From Paraphoma chrysanthemicola (lineage: Eukaryota; Ascomycota; Dothideomycetes; Pleosporales; Phaeosphaeriaceae), in NCBI GenBank assembly GCA_020744225.1, contig JAGMWG010000007.1, positions 558,001-622,000 on the forward strand: a DNA stretch of 64,000 nucleotides. The letters run 5' to 3'. The notes below the pieces were generated by a model that worked only from the letters and a program-made list of their open reading frames with translations, searched no databases and was not told where the DNA came from. Shown piece by piece: positions 45,023 to 54,993 of this stretch; position 1 is the first letter of the stretch, and each line of letters starts with the position of its first letter. The position numbers were made by a program, and so were the translations under genes.

Positions 45023-45370
45023 ATGGTACATAAATACAAACCGCACGGCACCTCCGCTCCCATGTCGCGAGACACGACACCGAACATGCGAGTCGGTCCA
45101 TACACATGTCCTTCTCTCATCACCATCTTCATCGAACCTCTCCTAGCGCCACTCAGTCCTACCTCTGCCGTTTGCAATCCACAACCCCTAGCGGACCAGT
45201 CGCCATTTCTCTACGCTATCGAGTACGCGACGTGGAGCCTTTTCATGTTTGGTATTATCATGCTAGGTAATCATCTCAAGAAGAGGATGATCAAGAGCAC
45301 ACGAAGGAATAGATCTGGTGAAGGTACCGACGAGGAGACCGAGATGATTGACTTCGTGCGGGAGGGGTGA
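45023..45370 (+). CDS. Small single-pass membrane protein B with CP-x20-C-x-P-Q motif
   Basis: Single exon, 115 residues. Two cysteines, Cys29 (TCPSLI) and Cys51 (VCNPQPL), lie 22 residues apart exactly as in protein A, with the same following P-Q-x-L. The hydrophobic helix is at about 62-84 (FLYAIEYATWSLFMFGIIML) and is followed by NHLKKRMIKSTRRNRSG, strongly basic, and an acidic end (DEETEMIDFVREG). A and B therefore look like diverged tandem duplicates: a cysteine-pair domain, a helix, a basic cytoplasmic tail. No family is recognised. An outside location and a disulphide between the two cysteines are inferences. Confidence 0.6.
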   Translation: MVHKYKPHGTSAPMSRDTTPNMRVGPYTCPSLITIFIEPLLAPLSPTSAVCNPQPLADQSPFLYAIEYATWSLFMFGIIMLGNHLKKRMIKSTRRNRSGEGTDEETEMIDFVREG

Positions 45371-45701
45371 GTGGGTATGAAAAGCTGTGATGGAGCGAAC
45401 GGATGACCAGACGCGCCCACATCGCCAACAGAGCTACGTTGACTGGGAGGGACCAAGGAAAGAAAGTTAGAAACTTAGGTGACGCGTCGATACTTTGAAA
45501 TATGCTCTTTCACCTCTGCGCCTGTTGACTTCGACATGGGCACCACATGCTCACAACCTTGAAATCTTGCGCATACATTTGACCCTTCACATTCCACGCG
45601 CCAACTTCCATAAGTATTACCGCCGACAAACGTGCAACTGACAACCGCCAACTTTTCTTCGCCATCTGCACCTTCCACCGCCACATCTCTTGGTCGAGAG
45701 G
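45371..45701. other. Spacer between small membrane protein genes B and C
   Basis: 331 bp; no gene supported. Likely 3' end of B and promoter of C. Confidence 0.3.
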
Positions 45702-46019
45702 ATGCCCGCCATCGTCCAGCACGACACCCCATTCACTCCCCGATCTACACCCACACACCGTGACTGGGAGCTCATCTGGATCCTCGTCGCTATCAGCGTC
45801 ATTCTTTTCCTCGAAGTCGTCCTCCCAATCGTTTGGATCCGCAAACAGAATCTCAACAGCAAGGCCCGGTGGAAGCGTCTCCGACATCGCGGCATCGTCG
45901 TCGTCAGTGGACCCGCGATCGCTCGGGGTGGCGATCTACCGCTACAGCAAGAAGTCTCGTACCTCAACCTAAGGAGGACGGCGGAGTCGTCAAGGTATAA
46001 CCTGAACCGAGACAACTAG
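45702..46019 (+). CDS. Small single-pass membrane protein C
   Basis: Single exon, 105 residues from the ATG at 45702 (four more codons are open upstream but lack an ATG). A short polar N-terminus (MPAIVQHDTPFTPRSTPTHR) precedes one hydrophobic helix at about 22-45 (LIWILVAISVILFLEVVLPI) and a basic tail (WIRKQNLNSKARWKRLRHRG). The overall plan is that of A and B but without their cysteine pair. I do not recognise it. Its stop is only 30 bp before the start codon of gene D. Confidence 0.55.
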   Translation: MPAIVQHDTPFTPRSTPTHRDWELIWILVAISVILFLEVVLPIVWIRKQNLNSKARWKRLRHRGIVVVSGPAIARGGDLPLQQEVSYLNLRRTAESSRYNLNRDN

Positions 46020-46049
46020 GAGTGGAGGGCAGTCTAGCGACAAGACACG

Positions 46050-46328
46050 ATGGCTGACGCCTGGGACGTTCCTGTGGGCTCGGATACGCCCGAGGTTGTT
46101 GATTCATCGACATCTACTTCGTGGTTCATTCGCATTACGGTCTTTGTGGTTATTGTTGCCCTGTTGATCTCCGCTCTAATGTGGTTGTTCTGCTTTGCGT
46201 ACTGTCGCCGACAGCGGACAGGGCTAGAAGCAGTACCGCTGGCGTCGATAGAACCGGGTCGCGGTAGGAGGGCGAGAGTGGAAGGGGAAGTTGCGAATCG
46301 GCCGACGTTGTCGACAAGTTCGCTGTGA
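46050..46328 (+). CDS. Small single-pass membrane protein D
   Basis: Single exon, 92 residues. Acidic and Ser/Thr-rich N-terminus (SDTPEVVDSSTSTS), one hydrophobic helix at about 26-50 (ITVFVVIVALLISALMWLFC), then a CRRQR stop-transfer cluster and a basic polar tail. It has no cleavable-looking signal peptide; the helix is probably a signal anchor. Not recognised. With only 30 bp after gene C it cannot have much promoter of its own outside C's coding region. Confidence 0.55.
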   Translation: MADAWDVPVGSDTPEVVDSSTSTSWFIRITVFVVIVALLISALMWLFCFAYCRRQRTGLEAVPLASIEPGRGRRARVEGEVANRPTLSTSSL

Positions 46329-46715
46329 CTTTGACGACACTGATCTGCTTCACATCAAAACATCCGGAAGCTCAAATCGCGACACCAGTGGTCTTTGAGT
46401 ATGGCATCCAGGTACTGAGGTAGCAGAATTCGAGACGTCGTCGCGAAACTAAACTGCAGAAAATGGATCGTTTTTTGTGACCTTCATATATTGTTGTTTT
46501 TCACATACTTTCTCAACCACGCACCTTACCGCTAGCGTTTCGCAACTATCACGATACCTTCTTTGGTAAAGTGGCATGACAAGCCCGAAGTAGGTGCGGC
46601 CGGGCAAAGAGGGGTTCTTGAATACTTCCGCGTCTCACCTTCTGCTTCCCTCATAGTTATACACAGTCCTCACACAACCCAACAAGAACTGACCATTCCA
46701 ATTCTCTGATTGACC
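46329..46715. other. Intergenic region
   Basis: 387 bp, no gene seen. The part just before 46716 (gttatacacagtcctcacac) looks like a leader of the next small gene. Confidence 0.3.
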
Positions 46716-47080
46716 ATGACCAAAGGCACTTCTTCATCGTCCGGCGGGTCCGGCTCCACCAATGCCGGCCGTGGCCAATACACGATCACCGGCTCCGGCA
46801 CCAATAGCCGAGTTCATGCACCACGTCCCTTCCAAGCGTGCCCAATGTAATAACTCGTGAGTAGGGCAACCACTGGTGTACTCGCGACTATGGTCCGGGC
46901 TCGGTGAACCCGAAACCATACCATTATTCGAACACTGATGGCTCGTACTTCTACTCCAACCCCAATGTAAGTTGAGGAGCCTGCACGAGCCGGGTGACAA
47001 GTACTCATCTTCCTTAGGGCTCGAAGTACTACAATGATGGTCGTGGCGGCTCTAAATACACTCCTCCAGGTGGTAAATAG
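46716..47080 (+). CDS. Small Gly/Ser/Tyr-rich conserved fungal protein
   Basis: Three exons: 46716-46811, 46865-46966 and 47018-47080; introns 53 nt (gttcat...gagtag) and 51 nt (gtaagt...ccttag). Every exon is a whole number of codons, and the product is 86 residues. It opens MTKGTSSSSGGSGSTNAG. The splices give YTITGSGTNSR-GNHWCTRD, then YHYSNTDGSYFYSNPN-GS, KYYNDGRGG and SKYTPPGGK at the end. From memory this GTNSxGN.yC.RDYG / YHYSN.DGSYYYSNPNGS pattern recurs in small uncharacterised proteins of many Pezizomycotina. No signal peptide and no membrane helix. Function unknown. The gene is easily missed because none of its exons makes a long frame. Confidence 0.75.
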
Positions 47081-47685
47081 ACGCGTCGGCGTCGCCCGTC
47101 ACGGGACGAACGAAGATAGGAGGCAATTCAGCGAGAGTAATGTTCAACGCAGAATGCAGAGGCACCAAATGGGAACAATTAGGCAAGATTAGTCCAGTGA
47201 AAGATTGTCGTCGTGAAGTGTTGTGCAGTATTGCAAGCTGACCACCAAAGCCTCGTAGGTGGCTTACTAACCATAGCTTCTCACCCTTGTAACCGTTTAC
47301 CCCTGTCCGACCACGTGCCCCTAGGCTGCAATGCCATGTCAAAGCGTCAATCCTTCAGACATAGCCCTGGAGCCCATTTCCCTCTTTCGGACGTAATCAC
47401 ACCGATGAGACTGTCCTATTGGCAGGTATTGATCGCCCGAGATACTGTCCTGTTTCGGCATCCGCGGAATTTTTGGCCCCCACAATGCTAAGCCCCAGCG
47501 CGGTTGCTGATGCTGCAAAATTGAACGTGGCTTGCGGCTAGATATGCAAACAAGCATTTCAATCCCTAGCGGCAGCCTAACCTACCGTCCGAGACGCCTC
47601 GAAGTCATCGACACGATTCCCAGGTCGAACGTGCGTATACCGGGTAGTGACGAGCTAGGCCTGGGGAAGAACTTGGAGAGACAAT
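47081..47685. other. Intergenic region upstream of the HET gene
   Basis: 605 bp; no gene supported. It should contain the HET gene promoter. Confidence 0.3.
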
Positions 47686-50139
47686 ATGAAGCTCTGCGAA
47701 TACTGCATTGACAATATCCTTGAGAACAATGTGCCTTGGAATTACCACCATGGGTCATACACATCGCTCGAAACGTCGTGCGCTTTGAATGTAGAATCAC
47801 CCCCAAATGTTCTCAAAGCCCAACAGAAGAAAGAGCGCTGTTTATTCTGCTTCACGCTGAAGACAGATGTCGATGACCTTGCACCGCATCTAAAAAAGGA
47901 GGAAAATGCAACCTCATGGCCGGCATATCGGTGGAATATTAGAAGTCTCTCGAGGACACGTGAAAGCTTGGAGGCAGTTGTCGTGACCTTCAGATACGTT
48001 CCTCCAGGGGAATCTAAGGATTGCGACACGGCCGTAGATGTCGCGCTGCCGACAAGAACTTTCTATTTGTTTCCCGAGGAAGGTGAGAGTACTTCCTTCA
48101 GTCTTGGAGGAACGCGCTCAGACTGAGCAATGCTAATAGATCTTCAGTCTTGCATCCGCTACCTACCCTCGAACAGATAGGCAAATCGACCAACCCCACC
48201 GAAAGCGGCGGCAACCAGATCCGCTCATGGGTCGAAACCTGCGATGCCACTCACGAAGACTGCATGAAACGTCGGAAAGCCACGCCCAAAGCAAAGCGCT
48301 TTGTCCCAACCCGCCTTCTCGACATCAGCGGCTCGCCTGGAACCCCTATACGCCTAATTGAAACAGCATCAGCCTCTGTACAAGGTCCTTATTGTTCATT
48401 ATCGCATTGCTGGGGCCCGGAACCCAGGTTCATCAAGCTTCTCCAGGACAACAGAAAACACCACTTAACTAAAGGCGTGGAATGGCACCTGCTGCCCAAG
48501 AATTTTCAGGACGCTATTGAAGTCGCGCGCACGCTTGATGTAGGCTATATCTGGATCGACAGTCTGTGTATCGTTCAGGATTCCGGTGCGGACTGGGATC
48601 ATGAGGCGGCGCTTATGCATATGGTGTATCGAAATAGTTATTGTAATATTGCTATTGCGGATGCGCCGGACGCCGATCAGGGCGCCTTTCGTTCGCGAGA
48701 TGCTGGGGATATTGTGCCAGTGCGGTACTGGCCGAAGGAGGAGTCGGCGTTCTTCGGGAGGAAGACATGGGCGGTACTACCGGAGAACTTGTGGGATCGG
48801 GAACTGCTTCAGTCATTCTTGTATGCTCGCGGGTGGGTGTTCCAAGGTATGTCTCGATTCATAAGGGACCATTGGCTGCTAAAGTGTCATAGAACGCATG
48901 CTCTCACCTCGCATACTGCATTTCGCACAGAAACAGATCTTCTGGGACTGTCCTTCTCTAAGTGCGTGTGAGACCCTCCCGGCTGGCCTGCCACCTCCGA
49001 TGGACCGCGCAGCAGGCCCAGATCGACATTGGCGCGGGCGGTTACAAGTACCAGAAGATGACCATGAGATGTTAGCTGGAGCGAATGATCAGTCGATGGA
49101 AGCGTTTTGGAAGACAGCAGTCGAGAAGTACACCGGCTGCAACCTCACCAAGGGCAGGGACAAGCTTATAGCAATGTGGGGTATCGCTAAGCTCGTGCGC
49201 GATGCAATGAACGTGGAATATGGCAACGGCCTCTTCGAAGAGAATCTTGAGGATCAGCTAGCCTGGCGAGTAGCAGAGTGTAAGCTGGAGCAGCGACCAA
49301 GCGAGTCGATGAAAGAAGAACTAGCGCGGAATATTCCATCGTGGTCTTGGGCTTCTATGGATGGAAAGATCTTGGTCCCAGATCGTCTGTCTGATCAAAT
49401 GCATTTCAAGGTCACCGACCACGACACCCAGCCATTGACATTCGATCTGGTCGGAGTCAAGCGTACCACCCGGCCAGTACATGGCCGAGCCGGAGCGCCG
49501 CCATTGCCTATCCGCGGCATCAGTGACAGTGGACCTGAGCTCCAGCGAAGGAACAAGGAGCGCGAACGGCAGACTGAAGATTTGAAAGGGGAAAAGGACT
49601 TTCACCGGAGTAGTAGCCCGGAAAAGATCGACAGGTCGCATCAGCCGATGTTTCACGGCACCTCAATTCGGCTGCAAGGACACGTGGGTCGTGGACGGCT
49701 CACATATGACAAGTTAGGGGCTACTTGGCACCTTGACATCGACGGGGTTGCTAGTGGGGTTATAGAAGCCTTCCCAGATGTCAAACCCAACCTGGCCCAC
49801 GCGATCGATGCATCGCCCTACTTCATTGTTCTTGCCGCAAAACAAGTCATAAAGCCGCCTATATTCTCTCTAGTGAACAACAGCGATCTAAAGAGCACAG
49901 GTAGCCTCACCGCAATTGCTGAGGGAGATGAAGGCGTCGAGGACGATTTTGACTACGCTGGTCATGGGATCTTGATGAAGGACATAGGCAACAACCATTT
50001 TCGCAGGACGGGAGCATTTCGCTTCCGTAATGTCGATGGGAGGACGTACGAGCTGTTGCAGCAGACTTATATGTGGGCAGATCTCAAGTCTCCGAGAATG
50101 TACACTAAGGAGCGTGGACGTAAGATTTGGCTAGATTGA
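47686..50139 (+). CDS. HET-domain (heterokaryon incompatibility) protein
   Basis: Exons 47686-48082, 48148-48846 and 48893-50139; introns 65 and 46 nt; 780 residues. The N-terminal part has cysteine pairs (CEYCIDN, CLFCFTL), common in this family. The HET domain (PF06985) lies at about residues 214-370: GPYCSLSHCWGPEP, then DVGYIWIDSLCIVQDSGADW, then ARGWVFQ-ERMLSPRILHF, the last formed across intron 2. The C-terminal region is typical for the family (IPSWSWASMDGKI) with a polar insert near residues 580-620. HET domains trigger cell death in heterokaryon incompatibility and are related to TIR domains. Most HET genes in a genome are not proven incompatibility genes. The stop lies 57 bp from that of the convergent NACHT gene. 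Confidence 0.9.
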
Positions 50140-50196
50140 TGAGTCGGTTCGCTACTTAGCTCAAACGATAGAAGCTTCGCGTCTGAGACACTACAC

Positions 50197-51856
50197 CTAT
50201 GCCCATTGGCGGGTTCCCTTGCGAATTATGAACGGCTGGTTCATATGCTCCGGTATCTGTTGCAGTCCCGTGACACTGCGAGATAGCTTATATGGCGTGA
50301 TTGCCGTTGGTGTGTCCGAGACATTTTGCGGCTCAAAACGGGCCTTTGGTGCGCGTAGTTGTATCGATGCTCGATGGATGGCGCGATGGTATTTCTGCTC
50401 TATGTAGTAGACCAGGTTCTGATTGTAGACCGTGAGTTTCTGCGGATTATCTCTTGTAGTAGCAATGAGCAATCCTTGGGTGGCTTCCAAGATCTCCTCT
50501 CCGCTACGTACTCCGGTAATGCCGATGTTTCCAAGTTGCTCTCGAAGGTCCGGTATCTCGATTCCATCGTCAAAGCCCGCAGATGCAGCCAGGGCAGTCA
50601 GGGCCATATCTCGATGGCTGGAATGCTGAGTCTCAATTTTCCGAAGGCATGCGTTGAAGATCATAATAATGCTAGCCGGTAATTCATCCCTTCTCATTTC
50701 TAGTTGATCAATGGAATCCATCTCGTGAAGCATGTCAAGTCTGGCTTTCGCTATACCGATGTGGCCATAGGAGTATTCAAGGATATCATCAGCGTGTTTC
50801 TGTATTGATTTGAGTGCTTTGCCAGAAGCAAGAGATCTACCAAGAGGTGATAAAGGAGGCTTGGGCGTAGAACTTCCCAGATTGAGGTCTCCATGCTCGT
50901 TTTCCAGGCTACAAGCAATGAAGTTTTTCATGGCGTGATCGGGTATGGAGAGACGGATGTTTACATGATTATATGGCTCATGTAGATCATTATTGTGGCC
51001 ACTGCATCTTGGTTAGACATGGTTTTAAGGCTTCGATTTGCACTCCCTTACCATTTACCGCACTGCCTATCTGCGTCTCTACAGTCGACGCAGAGTATAT
51101 CATTGCATGTTTGACAGAGCAAGAAGAGATCCGACGGTTCACGGTCCTCAAGTGCAAGTGGATCGTCTTCAGGTGCACCGCCGTGACTGTTGTGGTCGCA
51201 GATACCTACATCCTGCTCAAAAATAGCTAGACGTGATGTGAGAAGTACGCTGACGCCAGCTCTGTGTAGCTTGAAGATCTCTTCTTCAAGCAGAATGCGC
51301 AATGTCGTATCGATTCGGTCCAGCCCATCAAGAAGGAGGAACGATCGTGACTTGCGCAAAGCTTCTAGCCGCATGTGAAGAGCGCTACGAATGAGTTCTA
51401 ACCGGACTTGCCTTCTTGGGCCCTCTGGTATTGTCGTTCGAGCTAGCTCAAAATCGTCGTACAAGTCATCAGACTGGTCATCCTCCAGGTTTCCATTCTC
51501 GGCGAGCCTTAGGTACACAGTCTCTAGAAAGTCTTCCACAATAGAAGTCTGATAATTTGGTACGTCCGACGTGATGAACACTGAGACGATCGGAAACTCT
51601 TTCGTCGATGGGTGCGACTTGAGATGCCGGCTGATCAACGCTGTCAACGTGGTCTTCAGCGTTGTCAGCTACAGTTTTTTTATGTACAACCTAGGTAACG
51701 AACCTTCCCAGCTCCTGGACCGCCAATACAGTGAAGCTGCCATGTTGTTCTCGCATTGCGCCAGGCCGTGAAGACTTCATGAGCGAAAACCCAATCGTAC
51801 ACCTCTGTCAAGACATCTGACGAGATGAGATGCGAAAATCGCAGCAAAGAATCCAT
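50197..51856 (-). CDS. NACHT/P-loop STAND-like NTPase with CxxC zinc-ribbon-like insert
   Basis: Exons on the minus strand: 51856-51704, 51653-51052 and 51001-50197, introns 50 nt each (gttcgt...ctgaag, gtaagg...atgcag); 519 residues from the first usable ATG. The splice of exons 1 and 2 builds a complete P-loop (IGGPGAGK-TTLTALISR, residues 45-60). Walker B-like SFLLLDGLDRIDT is near residue 155-165. After the NTPase a cysteine cluster C-x2-C-x4-C-x2-C-x6-C-x2-C-G-H spans the second splice and is followed by EPYNHVNIRL, a known accessory element of fungal NACHT proteins with ankyrin or HET partners. The rest is helical and ends without ankyrin repeats, so this is a short form. The 5' end is uncertain: more exons may lie at 51860-52100. 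Confidence 0.75.
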
Positions 51857-52227
51857 CGAGAGTCTGAATCCGCTGGCGCACACCGCGGTCTCGAGCTGGC
51901 TCGGAGTGTGCGATACTGCACAACACGACTATCAATATTGGCGATGTCAGCAACCGGTGAACAGGCATAGCGGATAAGGCTGCCATCGTTGAACACGAGG
52001 TCATCTCCACAGCGGTTCAAATTGGGGGCCGCAAAACCCCTGCATGCAGGTTCCAAATTGGGCGCATCGAATTGGCGACAGCCGTGCAAGCCCACCTCGG
52101 GCAGGGCTGATGGGGGCGGAGACTGGGGTCCCAGAAAATCGATAGATATGAAAAGCTAAGAATCTCCGTAGTGTTTTCGTAGCAAATCCTCCAACTATTG
52201 TCGGTCCTTACTCCGATTCAAATCGTG
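51857..52227. promoter_or_regulatory. Divergent region between NACHT and S41 genes, may hold a missing first exon
   Basis: 371 bp. On the minus strand, frames at 51777-52095 are open and read protein-like in part (DDLVFNDGSLIRYACSPVAD), so a 5' exon of the NACHT gene may sit here, but I could not join it unambiguously. Confidence 0.4.
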
Positions 52228-54993
52228 ATGCTGCTCATTCACGGCCTTTTGCTGGTGTTCGCAGCCAACGGCTTCGCCCGTTCACTCCCGAGCAAGCTCC
52301 GACCGCGACAAGCCCCATCAACGACAGATGCGCCCGATGCGCAAGCAACTATATGCGGCGACATTGTCGATGATGCCAATGAAGGTAAGCAGAGTTGTTG
52401 ATGGTATCAAACCCCGGGACGATTGAAGAAGGCCGTCGAACGGACGCAGGGGCGCCGTTGCCGAGGCGCTGTCCCTCTTAGCCTGCGTTCGCCGTCCTCC
52501 GCTCTCACTCTCGTCAACACATCTTACACTCAGTATGATTTGCACAAGCTGACTTCAAAAGGCTTCCAAATTTTCTGGGCTTCAGACGCATATGCATGCC
52601 TGACTAGTGTACCGTTCAACGCTGCGGTCGCCACGCGATTCATCCAGTATTGGAACCAGACCATTCAGTTTCAAAGCACGCTCGCATATCTCGAAAATCC
52701 TCCACAAGGCTACCAACAGCCAGCTGTTGATGTGATTTTAGAGTTGAACAGGATACAACAGAAAGTTGATGCGAATTCGTATGCGAACCAGTACGATTTT
52801 GAGGCCGACTTCCAATTGTTGACCTATGCGCTTCACGATAGCCATGTCCATCTTACCGCGGGTGTGCTTGCAGCATTCTCATTTGCAGCCCCGTATGAGG
52901 TGGTCTCCGTGTCTAACGATGGCAAACAAGCACCGAAGATCTACATCACGGATGATATTCTCGACAGCGCCACAGAAGGATGGACCCCATCAGCCATCAC
53001 AAGCATCAATGGCACAGAGGTCAATCAGTTTCTGACGCAGTATGCAGCACTGAACTCGTGGGGCTACGTTGAGCCACATGCAGAATGGAATGCATTGATG
53101 TCGAGCCCAACACTAGACATCCAAGGCGGCTTGACCACACTGTCCGGAGCTGGTACCTTCTATCCAGGCGATAACCTTACGTACACATTCGAGAATGGCA
53201 CAAAACTGGAGACCTTCTGGCTAGCCATCTACAATGAGGTAGCCAACTATACAGGTCCGCTTAGTACAGGCGGCGACTTTTACAACTACTTTGTGCTTGG
53301 TTTGCTACCTGCATCCTTCGACCCCACAACTATCGTGTCACCATCTTACTCTGGCGAGCTCGCTGAAGCACCTACGAACTGGACCAACGCTAGCTACAGT
53401 GCCTTCCCTGATGACCCATTCATCGCTCAGGCTGACCTCGGTGTTCTGGGTGGCGGTTTGGTGACCGGTTACATCTATGATGATATTTCGACTGGCGTAC
53501 TGAGTCTACCGAGTTTTGATGCGATCCCGCAAACAATTGGTGACTACAGTTTGGCGGTTAACCAGTTCATTGGTAACGCATCGAATAGCAACCTTACTCG
53601 TATTATCATTGACCTCCAGCGCAACCCTGGGGGCGCAACATTGCTCGCATATACCACTTTCAAGGCCTTCTTCCCGGATTTGTCGCCATTCGCCGGAAGT
53701 CGAAGGCGCAGCTTCCCAGCTGCCAATGTCCTAGGCTCAGCTACAACAAAGTACTGGGATGATCTGGATGAGAACAATGACGACGATTACATTCTAAAGC
53801 AGCAGCTTGCTGCCGATGAGTGGTTGATCACCAATCGCATAAATGCAGCTACTGGAAAGAACTTTACCAGCTGGCAGGAATACCAAGGACCGGTCAATGC
53901 AAATAGTGACACATTTTCGCTCACTGAGCAGTACGATTTGGCTAATGTGATTTTTGATGCTGTATGTTTACCTACGTATGGCTTGTTGAAGACTTACTGA
54001 CTGCTGCAGGCCGCCTTCGATGAGTGGTACCCCACAATGTACATGCCAAACAAGAGTGCGTGGGCGTTTGAGGAAAGACTTTTCAACCCGGATCAGATTG
54101 TCCTGCTCACCGACGGCCTTTGCGCATCCGCTTGCTCACTTTTTGTTGAAATGATGACCCGCGCAGGCGTCAAAACCATCGCTGCTGGAGGTCAGCCGAA
54201 GCCTGGCCCAATGCAGACCGCAAGTGGGACCCGTGGCGCTATAACCTACTCCGCATTCAACCTCGACGACGATATGTCCTTCGCTCGCAGTATTGACACA
54301 GCGGCTGAAGCGCTCATCCCTGAAATCAGGGATCCAGGAATGTACACCAAAGCCGCTGGTTTCAATATCCGCGACCAGATTCGGAAGGACGAGACTACGC
54401 CATTGCAATTCAAGTACGAAGCAGCAGACTGCCGGATTTACTACACCATCGCAAACATCTACAACATGACCCAGCTGTGGTACGATGTCGCCACTGCCGC
54501 GTTCGTCGACCCCAACAAGTGCGTGGATGGCTCTCGCGGCTTCTCCACGACAAATAACACCAGCCCCAATCCGCCACCAAAGCCACAGTCTGAAAAGCCT
54601 GTTCTTAGCCTCGACACAAATGCTCTCAAACAGGTGCGCTTCGACGACGACCCAGAAGATGGCTTCCGAAGCGCATACGGCCGACCCATCGGCGGTAACG
54701 ACATCTCTCTCTGCCCGTCTAGCGGCGTTTGCCCAGACGGGAAGTCACAGTGCAGGCAAATTACGATCAATTGCGCCGGCGAGAGCTCGAAAAAAGTCCA
54801 GGCCTGTCTGCCACCATGCACAAACCGCAAAGGATCGACTAGTTGCCCGGGCACATGTAACATTTTGCAAACACAAGAGAGCAAGGTTGGACTTAACAGA
54901 CAGGCCAACTTTGGCGAGGATTTATTGAGTGGATTGTGCTACCCGAAAACGGGAACTAAAAAGTTGGGATGTACGAGGAATCCTACAACATAG
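52228..54993 (+). CDS. Secreted peptidase S41-family (tail-specific protease-like) protein
   Basis: Exons 52228-52384, 52562-53961 and 54010-54993 encode 846 residues. The first intron is long for this window (177 nt) and its acceptor (tcaaaag) was chosen because it gives NEG-FQIFWASDAYACLTSVPF as in fungal relatives. Signal peptide at 1-18 (LLIHGLLLVFAANGFARS), then CGDIVDDANEG. The S41 core has LTYALHDSHVHLTAGVLAAF, RIIIDLQRNPGG and the nucleophile region LLTDGLCASACSLFVEMM, in which the serine of ASACS is the probable catalytic residue. There are many N-x-S/T sites. The last about 95 residues form a cysteine-rich tail (around ten Cys from 54708 on). Fungal S41 members are extracellular serine peptidases of unclear substrate. 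Its neighbour in the divergent direction is the NACHT gene. Confidence 0.85.

Noticed and set aside
45690..45701. Four-codon extension of small membrane protein C
   Set aside because: The extended frame begins with TTG, not ATG; the first ATG is at 45702.
52423..52561. Open frame upstream of exon 2 of the S41 gene as coding sequence
   Set aside because: It has no relation to the family, while splicing it out gives the conserved join from the signal-peptide exon to the peptidase domain.
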